From Salinicola avicenniae (lineage in GTDB: Bacteria > Pseudomonadota > Gammaproteobacteria > Pseudomonadales > Halomonadaceae): a DNA stretch of 64,000 nucleotides. The notes under the pieces were generated by a model that had not been told where the DNA came from, ran no database searches, and was given only the letters and a program-made list of their open reading frames with translations. A program made the translations under genes and the position numbers. Position 1 is the stretch's first letter; every line of letters begins with the position of its first letter. The stretch covers positions 62,001 through 126,000 of the forward strand of contig NZ_JAKQZC010000002.1 of the NCBI RefSeq assembly GCF_023736115.1. Reading direction: 5' to 3'. Shown here piece by piece: positions 1-8,370 of the stretch.

Positions 1-192
1 ACTGAGCTCACTGGATTGGAGCTTGGCTTCAAGCCCGGCCACCTTGCCAATCTCACGTTCTCGTTGTAGTCGGTTCTGATGAATTACCGCGACGCCCGCA
101 GAGTCATAGCCACGATATTCCAGCCGTTTCAAGCCCTCCAGCAGGATAGGAGTTACGTTGCGAGGGCTAATGGCGCCAACAATTCCGCACAT
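1..192 (-). CDS. glmS: Glucosamine-6-phosphate synthase, N-terminal 64 residues (cut by window edge)
   Basis: This is the first 64 codons of the isomerising glutamine-fructose-6-phosphate aminotransferase, which makes glucosamine-6-phosphate for peptidoglycan and LPS precursors in the cytoplasm. The protein opens MCGIVGAI, so after Met removal Cys2 is the N-terminal nucleophile of the class II glutaminase domain. It is followed by the conserved [10 protein letters not shown] segment (about residues 24-33) typical of GlmS. The rest, including both SIS isomerase domains, lies left of the window. It sits 22 bases downstream of the cysNC stop on the same strand, but the functions are unrelated and I see no reason to call them one operon. 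Identification is firm from the motif alone; only the truncation limits it. Confidence 0.95.
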   Translation of the reverse strand, partial: MCGIVGAISPRNVTPILLEGLKRLEYRGYDSAGVAVIHQNRLQREREIGKVAGLEAKLQSSELS

Positions 193-214
193 AAAGATTA
201 TGTTTCCTGAAGAC

Positions 215-2128
215 TTAGATTTTTTTCAATAAACCGGCAATTAACTCGGCTTGACTGGCTTCGGTCGTTTTCAGGGTCGCCTCGGCGCCTGTCGGCACTT
301 CGTAGGGACTGCTGATACCGGTAAAGTCCTGGATCTTGCCTTCCCGCGCCTTCTGGTAGAGGCCCTTGGGATCGCGTTGCTCGCAGATATCCAGCGGAGT
401 ATCGACGTGAACCTCGATGAAGTCGCCCTCGTCGAACAGCGCCCTCACCTCCTCGCGATCCTTGCGGAACGGTGAGATAAACGCGGTGATGACGATGATA
501 CCGGCCTCGGCGAATAGCCTGGCGATTTCCCCGACACGACGAATGTTTTCGGCGCGATCGGTATCGTTCATGCCGAGATCCTTGCACAGCCCATGGCGGA
601 TATTGTCGCCATCCAGCAGCATGGTGTGATAACCGCGCCGGTTGAGTTCGACGTCCAGTGCGTTGGCCAAGGTCGATTTGCCGGAGCCGGAGTAACCGGT
701 GAACCAGATACACTTGCCCGTGTGGCCCTTGATCTGCGCGCGCATGGCGGGCGTCACGCTGGAACGATTCCAGACCACATCCGCCTTGCTGTCGTGCGTG
801 CGGTACTCGTAGGGCAGCTCGCTCTCATCGCTACGATGAATCATGCCCGCCCCGACGGTCACGTTGGTCAGGCGGTCGATCACGATAAAGGCGCCGGTAC
901 CCGGGCTGGTGCGGTAGTCGTCGATCGGTACGGGCGCGGTCAGTTCGACCCGGCAGCGGCCGATGGCATTCAGGTCCAGCTGGTCGGCATGACGCTGTTC
1001 CAGCGTGTTGACGTCGACCTGATAGTCGATGGCGGCGACCTTGCCGGCCAGCTCCCGCGTGGCAAGCTTGAGATCGTAGAGCTTGCCGGGCTCCAGCGGG
1101 CTCTCGTGCATCCAGACGATATCCGCTTCGAAGGCGGAGGCCATGGGCACGGCTTCGTCTTCCCCCACCAGCCAGTCGCCGCGAGAGATGTCGATCTCAT
1201 CACGCAACGTTACGGTGATCGCCTGACCGGGATACGCCGCCTCCAGATTGCCATCATAGGTCACTATACTGGCAATTTCGCTCGTCTTGCCGGAAGGCAA
1301 TGCACGCACCCGGAGACCGGGCTTCAGGATGCCCGCTTCCAGCGTGCCGCAGTAGCCGCGGAAGTCGAGGTTCGGGCGGTTGACGTACTGCACCGGCAGG
1401 CGCAGGTCGGAAAGGTTCGAATCATGGGCGATCTCGACCGTTTCCAGCAGCTCGAGCAGCGCAGGTCCGGCATACCAGCCCATGTGCTCACTCTTGTTGA
1501 CGACGTTGTCGCCCTCCAGCGCCGACATCGGCACATAACGAATGTCGCGCGCCTTGAGCCGCTCGGCGACTTCACCGTATTCGGCGACGATCTCGTCGAA
1601 GCGCTGCTGCGAGTAGTCGACCAGATCCATCTTGTTGACCGCGATCACCAGGTGCTGGATGCCCAGCAGATCGGCAATGAAGCTGTGGCGACGGGTCTGC
1701 GTCTGCACGCCGTAGCGGGCATCGATCAGAATCACCGCCAGGCTCGCGGTCGAGGCGCCGGTCGCCATGTTGCGGGTGTACTGCTCGTGGCCCGGGGTGT
1801 CGGCGATGATGAACTTGCGCTTGTCGGTCGAGAAGAATCGATAGGCGACATCGATGGTGATGCCCTGCTCGCGCTCCGACTGCAGGCCGTCGACCAGCAG
1901 CGCCAGGTCGACCTTGTCGCCGGTGGTGCCGCTGGACTTCGAGGCCTGGGTGATGGCGGCAAGCTGATCTTCGTAGATCATCTTGGAGTCGTGCAGCAGG
2001 CGCCCGATCAGGGTCGACTTGCCGTCGTCGACGCTGCCGCAGGTGATGAAGCGCAGGAGATCCTTGCTCTCGTGCTCCTTGAGATAAGCTTCGATGTTTT
2101 CTGCGATCAATTCGGATTGGTGAGACAT
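215..2128 (-). CDS. cysNC: Bifunctional sulfate adenylyltransferase large subunit / APS kinase
   Basis: The 637-residue fusion covers two steps of assimilatory sulfate activation: the CysN GTPase subunit of ATP sulfurylase and, at the C-terminus, APS kinase (CysC), which makes PAPS. CysN shows the G1 P-loop GSVDDGKST at 31-39, the DTPGHEQ switch and NKMD. The CysC part (about 460-637) has its own P-loop GYSGSGKST near 478-486, the [10 protein letters not shown] segment and [10 protein letters not shown] with the phospho-acceptor serine. I start at MSHQSELI, as in homologues, rather than 16 codons upstream; a GGGGGAAGG run touches this ATG. CysN normally needs the CysD catalytic subunit, but no cysD is adjacent: the upstream neighbour is an SLC13-type permease 97 bases away. 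Function is firm; the missing partner is noted in the findings. Confidence 0.95.
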   Translation of the reverse strand: MSHQSELIAENIEAYLKEHESKDLLRFITCGSVDDGKSTLIGRLLHDSKMIYEDQLAAITQASKSSGTTGDKVDLALLVDGLQSEREQGITIDVAYRFFSTDKRKFIIADTPGHEQYTRNMATGASTASLAVILIDARYGVQTQTRRHSFIADLLGIQHLVIAVNKMDLVDYSQQRFDEIVAEYGEVAERLKARDIRYVPMSALEGDNVVNKSEHMGWYAGPALLELLETVEIAHDSNLSDLRLPVQYVNRPNLDFRGYCGTLEAGILKPGLRVRALPSGKTSEIASIVTYDGNLEAAYPGQAITVTLRDEIDISRGDWLVGEDEAVPMASAFEADIVWMHESPLEPGKLYDLKLATRELAGKVAAIDYQVDVNTLEQRHADQLDLNAIGRCRVELTAPVPIDDYRTSPGTGAFIVIDRLTNVTVGAGMIHRSDESELPYEYRTHDSKADVVWNRSSVTPAMRAQIKGHTGKCIWFTGYSGSGKSTLANALDVELNRRGYHTMLLDGDNIRHGLCKDLGMNDTDRAENIRRVGEIARLFAEAGIIVITAFISPFRKDREEVRALFDEGDFIEVHVDTPLDICEQRDPKGLYQKAREGKIQDFTGISSPYEVPTGAEATLKTTEASQAELIAGLLKKI

Positions 2129-2225
2129 CCTTCCCCCTAAAACCCAACTTCCATTACCTGAATCCACTATTTCCAATGGACTCAGGTTGATTGTTATGGC
2201 ACGTATAACACCGCGTTAAATCCGA

Positions 2226-3992
2226 TTAGAAAGGCCAAACTAGCGGCACGAGCCCAATCACCAACGCCCCAACGATCGCGCTCAGCGGCGCGCCGAGCCG
2301 GAGATAGTCGACAAACCGGTAGCCGCCGGGCCCTAGTACCATCAGGTTGGTCTGGTAGCCGAGCGGTGTCATGAAACTAGCGGAGGCGGCAAACATGATC
2401 GCAATGGCGAACGGCATGAAATCGACCTCGAGCTGCTGCGAGATCGAGACCGCCACCGGAAACATCAGCACGGCGGCGGCGTTGTTGGTAATGAGCTCGG
2501 TAAAGATCACCGTCATCAGGTAAACCAGCGCGAGCGCCAGCCAGGGCGAAAGATCATCCGTCAGCAGGAGCCACTGGGCGATCTGTGCAGCGGCGCCGGT
2601 CTTGCTCATCGCGGCGCCGAGGGCAAAGGATGCCGCGATGACGATCAGTACGGAGAGCTCGAGATAACGACGCGCCTTGCTGGCGGTCACGCAGCGCGTC
2701 GCCAGCATCGCGCCGGCGGCCAGAAAGGCCGCTTCCAAAATGCTCAGCAAGCCGGTAGCGCTGGTCACGACCATGATACCGAGGATGGACAGCGCCCAGG
2801 GCGCCTTGCGGAAATCTGGCGGCGTGGAGTCGTTCAGCGCGCTGACCAGCAGGAAGTCCTTGCGGTAGCGATACTGCGAGACGAACTCTTGGTCCGCCTC
2901 GAGCAGCAGCGTGTCGCCGGTCTGAAGCACGATATCGCCAACCTTGCCATCGAGCCGTTGGCCGTGGCGCGAGATCGATAGAATGACCGCCTGATAGCGC
3001 GAACGAAAACGCGATGCCCTGACGGTCTGGCCGATACCGGTGAAATCCGGGCTGACTACGGCTTCGACCAGACAGCGACGATGGTTCGCAATATTCAGCT
3101 TGCGCACGTCGCCGTTGGCGGGTTGTACCCCGTGAATTCGACGCAGCTCGCGCGCACACTCCGGCGCGCCGATAAAGATCAGGATGTCCCCCGCGGCCAG
3201 GCGCGTCTCCGGCGGCACCGCCGTCATCAGATCGCCACCGCGCTCGATGTCAGCAAGATAGCCGTGCGCCAGACTGCGCAGGCCGGCATCCGCGATGCTC
3301 TTGCCGACCAGCGGCCCCGCCGCGGTCACGACCACTTCAACTGAGTATTCTCGCGCCTGTTCGAGCTGTTCCAGCACGCTCTGGCGGTCCGGCAGCAGGC
3401 GCGCCGCGAACAAATAGATGAAGGTGCCCGCGACCAGCACCAGCGGCACCCCCACCCAGGCCAGCTCGAACATGCTGAGCGACACGCCCATGCGGCTCTG
3501 CAGCAGGCCATCCACTACCAGGTTGGTACTGGTACCGATGAGCGTGCAGGTGCCCCCGATAATGGCCGCGTAACTGAGCGGCAACAGCAGCTTGGACGGG
3601 GGCAGCTTGAGCCGCGCCGCCCACTCCTGAATCGCCGGGATGAACATGGCCACCACCGTGGTGTTGTTCATGAAGGCACTCAGCCCGGAAACCGGCAACA
3701 GCACCCGAAGCTGCGCCTGACGAAGCTGGCCGGGGCTGCCGAGCAGCCTGCGGGCGATCCATTGAATGGCGCCGGTCTCCTTGAGACCGGCGGCCACGAC
3801 ATAGAGCGTGGCAATGGTCATCACGCCGGGATTGGCAAACCCTTCGAGCGCTTCGCCCGGCGTCAAAATGCCGGAGACGACCAGAAACGCCAATGCCGCC
3901 ATGAGGATGACATCGGGCGCAATACGGGAGAATGCCAGCGTGCCGAGTACGGAAACGATCAGGACCAAAGTGACGATGGCCGGAAGGGTCAT
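2226..3992 (-). CDS. SLC13-family anion permease with two RCK_C (TrkA-C) domains
   Basis: A 588-residue inner-membrane transporter of the SLC13/DASS type. Hydrophobic segments flank a central soluble region (about 205-380) containing two TrkA-C/RCK_C-like repeats, the arrangement found in bacterial sulfate/SAC1-like and related permeases. Hallmark substrate-site motifs appear in both halves: IGTSTNLVVDG near residue 152 and TPLGYQTNLMV near 550, with the NNTT and TNNAAAV helical-hairpin motifs before them. It lies directly upstream of cysNC on the same strand, so sulfate or thiosulfate uptake is the natural inference, but the family also carries dicarboxylates and other anions and substrate cannot be read from sequence. 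The reading frame is intact and of normal length for the RCK-containing subfamily. Confidence 0.85.
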   Translation of the reverse strand: MTLPAIVTLVLIVSVLGTLAFSRIAPDVILMAALAFLVVSGILTPGEALEGFANPGVMTIATLYVVAAGLKETGAIQWIARRLLGSPGQLRQAQLRVLLPVSGLSAFMNNTTVVAMFIPAIQEWAARLKLPPSKLLLPLSYAAIIGGTCTLIGTSTNLVVDGLLQSRMGVSLSMFELAWVGVPLVLVAGTFIYLFAARLLPDRQSVLEQLEQAREYSVEVVVTAAGPLVGKSIADAGLRSLAHGYLADIERGGDLMTAVPPETRLAAGDILIFIGAPECARELRRIHGVQPANGDVRKLNIANHRRCLVEAVVSPDFTGIGQTVRASRFRSRYQAVILSISRHGQRLDGKVGDIVLQTGDTLLLEADQEFVSQYRYRKDFLLVSALNDSTPPDFRKAPWALSILGIMVVTSATGLLSILEAAFLAAGAMLATRCVTASKARRYLELSVLIVIAASFALGAAMSKTGAAAQIAQWLLLTDDLSPWLALALVYLMTVIFTELITNNAAAVLMFPVAVSISQQLEVDFMPFAIAIMFAASASFMTPLGYQTNLMVLGPGGYRFVDYLRLGAPLSAIVGALVIGLVPLVWPF

Positions 3993-4318
3993 GAAATACT
4001 CATGTCAGGAGAAACAGGCATGCTACCGCCCGAGGATTATCGACGGACGGATTCCCATGGCCCTTTTATAACAACGGTGTAGGGCAAATGGACGATCCTG
4101 GTCTCATCGCAACACACCTATCGCGGCATGTTGGGCCCACATTCATTCTAAGCGAGTGACGCAGGCCATCCCACCGTTAAGGCGATGATTTTTCTGTTGT
4201 CATGCCTGCGACGATGTCGGCGACGGCAGACACCCTAGAACTCGAACGGCAAAACCACGGTGAGAGCGCCTGGGGAGAGACATTGCGGTAGAAAAACGTC
4301 AATGGTTGGAACAGGCGG
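3993..4318. other. Intergenic region between the SLC13 permease and the small MvaT-like gene
   Basis: About 325 bases, less GC-rich than the flanks. It must contain the promoter of the minus-strand permease/cysNC pair and the 3' end of the small gene upstream of it. I see no convincing hairpin with a T-tract, no long ORF with a ribosome binding site and no repeat. Short frames here look like chance. Confidence 0.4.
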
Positions 4319-4648
4319 CTAGGAAATTCGTCGGTATTCAATAAGAGTGCTAAGCATCTCGTGTACATTCACCCGCGTCAGCGCGTACTCATTCATCAGC
4401 GAATGCAGGCGATCTTCAAAGCCCGGTGAGTTGGCGACAACTTCTTCCTTTTCTTCTTCTTTTTCGTGGCGACTGGCGCCGCCGTCGAGCTCTCTCAGCG
4501 CCTGGGCGAAGGCGTCATCCAGCTCTCGAAATTTGCGCAGTTTATCGCGCTCGTTCATATGGCGTGGCATAGGGGTATATTCGTTCACATCTCGACAAAA
4601 TGGATCGGGGAAGCCGAGCGACGACAAAACCGGAGTGAAGATTGGCAC
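4319..4648 (-). CDS. Small protein resembling only the N-terminal oligomerisation region of MvaT
   Basis: 109 codons if translation starts at the GTG at 4648, which has a good GGCGGAG seven bases upstream; internal ATGs at 4570 and 4558 give shorter forms (83 or 79 residues). The C-terminal part, FEDRLHSLMNEY then NVHEMLS, lines up with FKEKLEALMSEY then DVIELLS of the MvaT protein encoded 0.8 kb upstream on the same strand. The N-terminal half is a charged helix with an acidic KEEEKEE stretch. It then stops: the linker and the DNA-binding domain with the RGGNHKTLK loop are absent. By analogy with truncated H-NS-like antagonists it could form mixed oligomers with MvaT and alter silencing; that is inference. 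It could also be a decaying mvaT paralogue. No other family recognised. Confidence 0.6.
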   Translation of the reverse strand: MPIFTPVLSSLGFPDPFCRDVNEYTPMPRHMNERDKLRKFRELDDAFAQALRELDGGASRHEKEEEKEEVVANSPGFEDRLHSLMNEYALTRVNVHEMLSTLIEYRRIS

Positions 4649-4917
4649 TCATCTACTCCGCCGGCAGTTGCTAAAGAAAAGAGTGATAACCGACGAAATG
4701 AGGGGCCCGTTCCAGCTAGCGCTGTTGTGCGCTCGCCGCTAGGTGACCTGCAGGATAGCCGATCGGTAGGGGAAAATCATCCATGCGGCGCGGCGGGCTC
4801 GGCAAAACAACCGCTGCGAGGCGGGCCATGGGTCAAAGCAATCCACTTTCTCTCAAGCGATTACCGTTACGATTCCGGTTCGCCGGATCCTGGCACCGCC
4901 GCGGGGCGGTAAGACCA

Positions 4918-4980
4918 AGCCGCGCCATGCCTCTCTACGGGGGTAACTAGCCGCACCATGCCTCTTTCTACGGGGGTAAA
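4918..4980. repeat. Imperfect direct tandem repeat, two copies of about 30 bp
   Basis: Copy 1 at 4918-4946 and copy 2 at 4949-4980 share the core CCATGCCTCT, a short variable spot, then CTACGGGGGTAA. A shorter degenerate third match (CGGGGCGGTAA) precedes copy 1 near 4902. The copies differ by one substitution and one or two inserted bases. No known element recognised. Confidence 0.75.
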
Positions 4981-5350
4981 AAGGTGTCGAATAGCATTCG
5001 CTATTGGCAGCGGCCAATATCATGCCACCAGCCAGCCCATCGCCAACGGCGTGGGCACAGGTGCCACCATTGCCTATCCAATGAATACCCAAAAACAAGG
5101 CATCAAAAAAGCTTACTTCAATGTGTATTAATGTTTAAACGTTACTTAATGTTTCTACTCTTGATGAGTGTGCGCGATCTTATAGGGTCATTGTTAGGAG
5201 ATAATTCAGTTCGGCCCTATCCATGTTCCAAATTTTTCAATCAGGTCGTTGGCTCCACGACAAAGAGACCGACGAAAAGCATCGCACCAGTATCCGGTTC
5301 CAAGCCAGCAACCACCAAACAGGGCAACACGACAGAACACCCTAAACGAA

Positions 5351-5380
5351 AACACCCCGCCTGCGAGCAGGCGAGGTGTT
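5351..5380 (-). terminator. Intrinsic terminator of mvaT
   Basis: A 13-pair stem (AACACC then CGCCTG on one side, with one C/A mismatch) closes a CGAG tetraloop. Reading the minus strand the hairpin ends in GTGTT followed by TTCGTTT, giving a T-rich tail. It lies 74 bases past the mvaT stop codon, in the right orientation. Confidence 0.85.
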
Positions 5381-5454
5381 GTGTCAACCGAGTCGGTGAA
5401 GCGGTCTGATACGGAGAAAATCCCGAATAACGGTGGACCGCTCGTCGACGGCTC

Positions 5455-5835
5455 TCAGTCTTCGGTGCGAACCACCCAGGATTCGACGGTATCGCTGCCG
5501 TGTTCGTCTTTCCACGCTTTCAGCGTCTTGTGGTTACCGCCACGGGTTTCGACTACTTCGCCCGTGTTCGGATTTTTATAGATCTTGAGCTTGCGCTTGC
5601 GACGACCGCTAGCGGACGTGGCGGCTGTCGTCGCGGAAGCGCCGGATTCAGGCTTTGGGCTCAACAGTTCAATGACATCGGCAGCTTTCTTGCCGTATTC
5701 CGACATCAGGGCTTCGAGCTTCTCCTTGAACTCGAGCTCGTCTTTCAAGCGCTGGTCGCCTTCCATGCGCTTCAGCTCTTCCTCGAGCTGCTTGAGCAGC
5801 TGCTCTTTCTTGACGTAGTCACTCAGTAAGGACAT
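5455..5835 (-). CDS. mvaT: MvaT/MvaU-family xenogeneic silencer (H-NS-like nucleoid protein)
   Basis: A 126-residue nucleoid-associated protein that coats AT-rich DNA and silences foreign genes, the functional counterpart of H-NS in Pseudomonas and relatives. Residues 1-60 are the coiled-coil oligomerisation domain, including LEFKEKLEALMSEYGKKAADVIELLSP in two conserved blocks. A low-complexity Ala/Thr/Ser linker follows (about 62-76), then basic RRKRK and the DNA-binding domain with YKNPNTGEVVETRGGNHKTL, whose R-GGN loop inserts into the minor groove. I start at MSLLSDYV rather than 11 codons upstream, matching homologue starts; GGA lies about 9-11 bases before it. It is monocistronic with its own terminator. 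The surrounding lower-GC intergenic DNA fits a locus that autoregulates, but no operator can be shown. Identification is secure. Confidence 0.95.
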   Translation of the reverse strand: MSLLSDYVKKEQLLKQLEEELKRMEGDQRLKDELEFKEKLEALMSEYGKKAADVIELLSPKPESGASATTAATSASGRRKRKLKIYKNPNTGEVVETRGGNHKTLKAWKDEHGSDTVESWVVRTED

Positions 5836-6468
5836 CAGGTTTTCCGTTGTAGAATGATTGGCAAGCACATTATTGCCAGATATGTTTTATTTGCAAGTAC
5901 GGCAATGATGATATTTTTAGGATTGATCGATTGAAAGGATTTATTGAGCTCATATTGGAATAGCCCATCCAACAGAGAAGCTTTCTCAAAAAGCCGTTGC
6001 TCGCGATTAGTTTGACAAGAAAGTCAGCCTGAAACGTGACATCGAGCCGCTATCGAAGAAAGGCAATCATCCAAGCAGCCAGTCGAAGGCCAATACCTCA
6101 ACAGCCGACCCCATGCTGGCAGAGGTGCAGCATCCGAGCGTCGTGCGCCGGTCGACTATCGACACTCACAGGCCTAGACTTGACGATCATGCTGACGCTC
6201 CCCCCTTTTATCACTTTCTTATCACTTTCAACCTTTTTGACCATTTACCCGGTCACACGGCGGACAATCTCTCTGACAAGCCTAATTGAGACAGCGCTAA
6301 ATTGCATTTCACGGCTCGAAATAGCCTCGCAAGCGTCTACAGTTATTCTCTCCAAGGCCGATACCAACCATGAGCCGGATGCGCGCTTTTGCCGCCTGAG
6401 ACAGCGCCGTGTTCGATTTGTTCCCGACAACTTTTGTCACATTGACTTCACCAGACTCACGATGAGAC
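5836..6468. other. Intergenic region upstream of mvaT and of the diguanylate cyclase
   Basis: About 630 bases between two divergent genes. The mvaT-proximal 150 bases are AT-rich (5865-5960) and should carry its promoter. An open plus-strand frame (6036-6488) and one near 6011-6190 have odd composition, no ribosome binding site and no recognisable family; I treat them as non-coding or as remnants. Confidence 0.4.
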
Positions 6469-7404
6469 ATGCTGAAATCGATCAATAAATCGCGAGTCAA
6501 GCTGCTGTGGCCAATTGGGCTGATCTTGGCCGGCATGGCCGCCGTCCTGCTAGTTGGAGCCTGGTGCTTCACCCAACTGCTGGTTTCGTGGCAGGCCATG
6601 ATCGCCCTGGGGATCGGTACCTCTCTGGGCGGCTTCCTGATCTGCCGGCATTATTTGCAGAAAGAAATTTTTTCGCCGCTACGCCAGCTGGCCGAACAGA
6701 TCCGCCTGGAGCAGGAGTTCGGCCATACCGCCCGTTCGCTGCCGGCAACATTGACCCACCGTGAGGACGTGACCGGCTATCTGGCACGTCAGCTCGAAAA
6801 GCTGATCGAAGAGCTACGCAACCACAATGCCGCACTGCTCGAGCAGACGCTCAACGACCCGCTGACTGGCCTGGGCAACCGGCGCATGCTGGAGCACCGA
6901 CTCAACATGATCGTACCGTTGAGCCGTCGGCTGCACTGCACCGTGTCCGCGATCATGATCGATGTCGACCACTTCAAGGCCTACAACGACAACTACGGCC
7001 ATCCCGCCGGGGATGTCTGCCTGGTGGAGATCGCCGGCGTACTGCGCGATACCTTCCGGCGCGAAACCGATGTCGTGGTGCGGCTAGGCGGCGAGGAATT
7101 CCTGGTGCTGTTGATCAACACCGGTAAAGAAGAGGCCTGGGCGCTGGCCGATGCGATGCGCGGCATGATTCAGGCACTCGGCTTGCCGCACGACTACTCA
7201 CCGGTGGCACCGGTCGTGACGGTCAGCGTTGGTGTCGTGACCAGCCCCAACGGCATTCTGGTCAATATCGACGATATGATCGCCTGTGCCGACGAGGCCC
7301 TCTACGACTGCAAGGCACAGGGGCGAAACCGCGTCTCGGCTCGCCTGATCGGCACACAGGACACCCCGAACGACTGCCGTATGCCCGGGGCTTCCGCTTC
7401 CTGA
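6469..7404 (+). CDS. Membrane-bound GGDEF diguanylate cyclase
   Basis: A 311-residue inner-membrane enzyme that condenses two GTP into cyclic di-GMP, controlling the motile/sessile switch. Two hydrophobic segments at about 13-34 and 42-60 anchor it, with a cytoplasmic charged helix (about 65-125) leading to the GGDEF domain (about 125-295). The signature reads GGEEF at 207-211. An RETD at 198-201, ending five residues before it, is a standard allosteric I-site, so product inhibition is expected. DPLTGLGNRR and the metal-binding MIDVDHFKAYND are intact, so the enzyme should be active. There is no periplasmic sensor domain of any size: the loop between the two TMs is under ten residues. It stands alone between mvaT and the heptamer array. 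The ATG lacks a strong ribosome binding site. Confidence 0.92.
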   Translation: MLKSINKSRVKLLWPIGLILAGMAAVLLVGAWCFTQLLVSWQAMIALGIGTSLGGFLICRHYLQKEIFSPLRQLAEQIRLEQEFGHTARSLPATLTHREDVTGYLARQLEKLIEELRNHNAALLEQTLNDPLTGLGNRRMLEHRLNMIVPLSRRLHCTVSAIMIDVDHFKAYNDNYGHPAGDVCLVEIAGVLRDTFRRETDVVVRLGGEEFLVLLINTGKEEAWALADAMRGMIQALGLPHDYSPVAPVVTVSVGVVTSPNGILVNIDDMIACADEALYDCKAQGRNRVSARLIGTQDTPNDCRMPGASAS

Positions 7405-7453
7405 GCACCACCGGCGCCTCAGCAAGAACCTCGACCCTCCTTTGCCCTCCTCC

Positions 7454-7530
7454 GATACTGGATACTGGGTACTGGGTACTGGGTACTGGGTACTGGGTAC
7501 TGGGTACTGGGTACTGGGTACTGGGTACTG
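7454..7530. repeat. Heptanucleotide tandem array, 11 units
   Basis: Eleven uninterrupted 7-bp units: two GATACTG followed by nine identical GGTACTG. The next seven bases (GATATAC) are a broken copy. It sits 50 bases past the diguanylate cyclase stop and about 200 bases before satD. Perfect short units like these are prone to slippage, so copy number probably varies between strains. Confidence 0.98.
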
Positions 7531-7665
7531 GATATACGTACAGTATTTGTTTATTGTATGTCTCATCGCTTGATTAGCGAGTCCGTATGGTTGGGCGGCT
7601 GCTCCATGGCTTTCATGATTGCCTCCCGTTCTGATTTATAGCTTATTTTACGCATAATTGCGGAA

Positions 7666-7683
7666 ATAGCTTTTTTTAGCTAT
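7666..7683. promoter_or_regulatory. Inverted repeat in the satD promoter region
   Basis: ATAGCT and AGCTAT flank six T residues. A related TATAGCTTA lies about 30 bases upstream (around 7637-7645). The position, some 55 bases before the satD start, suits an operator or a promoter element; the downstream protein has a possible C-terminal helix-turn-helix. Function is inference. Confidence 0.4.
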
Positions 7684-7737
7684 AGAATGTCGTTATCCGT
7701 TCATTTCGCTATCAGCCAGGCGCGGGGGAGGTTCGCT

Positions 7738-8370
7738 ATGCCGATGATCGCCGTTCTCAGCGGAGATGTCGTGGCATCTCGTGATATCGAGGACAAGCGT
7801 GCACTCAGACGGGCCATCGACAACGGTATTGCTTGCCTGACCGATTTCGCCGGCGCTACCGGCATGCGCTATCGTGGCGACGCCTTTCAACTTGCCTTGC
7901 CCCGAACTCGCGATGCCATGGCCGCAGCCATCCTGATGCGCGCCTGCCTGATCGAACACTCTCCCTCTCGGCGTCAGATGTGGGACGCCCGCATCGCCAT
8001 CGGTATCGGCGAGGGTACCTTCCCCTCCTCGATGGATTTCGTCGATGCGGATGGCGAGCCATTCGTTCGCTCCGGCCAGGGGCTGGACCAGCTGGACGAC
8101 GCACAACAGCGCCTGGGCCTATTTTTACCCTCGCCCCGGGAAGAACTCGATCTGCTGGTGCGTTTCGCTGACGACATTATCAGTCACTGGAGCCACAATG
8201 CCGCCGAGGTAGTACGACTGAGCCTGACCACGAAGCTCTCGCAGAGCGCACTGGCCCGGCGACTCGAGCGCAGCCAGCCGACCATCAACCGCCGACTGGG
8301 CGCCGCCCGCTGGTCACTCATCGAAGACTTTCTCGCCCTGACCCGCCAACGGCTGGAGACGCTCGCATGA
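7738..8370 (+). CDS. SatD-family protein
   Basis: A 210-residue cytoplasmic protein starting MPMIAVLSGDVVASR, the typical opening of the SatD family (named from a Streptococcus mutans acid-tolerance gene; biochemical role unknown). I use the ATG at 7738 because GGGGGAGG lies six bases upstream; the frame is open 17 codons further but without a signal. The N-terminal part (about 1-110) with GDVVAS and later AIGIGEG resembles nucleotide-binding/cyclase-like folds only weakly. The C-terminus contains a helix-turn-helix-like segment (SQSALARRLERSQPTINRRL, roughly 165-185), so DNA binding is possible. Its stop overlaps the next start by four bases (ATGA), and the next pair overlap too, showing translational coupling with a DUF3307 membrane protein and an amidase. 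Family assignment good; function unknown. Confidence 0.75.
   Translation: MPMIAVLSGDVVASRDIEDKRALRRAIDNGIACLTDFAGATGMRYRGDAFQLALPRTRDAMAAAILMRACLIEHSPSRRQMWDARIAIGIGEGTFPSSMDFVDADGEPFVRSGQGLDQLDDAQQRLGLFLPSPREELDLLVRFADDIISHWSHNAAEVVRLSLTTKLSQSALARRLERSQPTINRRLGAARWSLIEDFLALTRQRLETLA

Larger units (their letters stand above)
4649..5454. other. Long low-GC intergenic stretch between the MvaT-like gene and mvaT
   Basis: About 800 bases without a gene I can support. It holds an imperfect tandem repeat (4918-4980), the mvaT terminator (5351-5380) and AT-rich sequence around 5100-5240 that may include the promoter of the small MvaT-like gene. A minus-strand frame near 4900-5110 encodes a glycine-rich stretch (GDGLAGGMILAAANS) that runs into the repeats; it has no ribosome binding site and is preceded by a stop, so it may be a gene remnant. 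Confidence 0.5.
7405..7737. other. Intergenic region between the cyclase gene and satD
   Basis: Contains the heptamer array and, after it, AT-rich sequence (7530-7690) that should carry the satD operon promoter. No gene is visible on either strand; the minus-strand frame across the array is only the repeat read in translation. Confidence 0.6.

Noticed and set aside
1420-1432. TTCGAATC resembling a tRNA T-loop
   Set aside because: It lies inside cysNC coding sequence and no cloverleaf can be formed around it.
593-2140. Long plus-strand frame opposite cysNC
   Set aside because: It mirrors cysNC on the other strand; such shadows are common in high-GC genes and it has no recognisable domain.
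6036-6488. 150-codon frame upstream of the diguanylate cyclase
   Set aside because: No ribosome binding site, unusual composition and no recognised family; it overlaps the cyclase start.
7454-7530. CRISPR array
   Set aside because: Units are 7 bp and contiguous with no spacers, so this is a simple tandem repeat.
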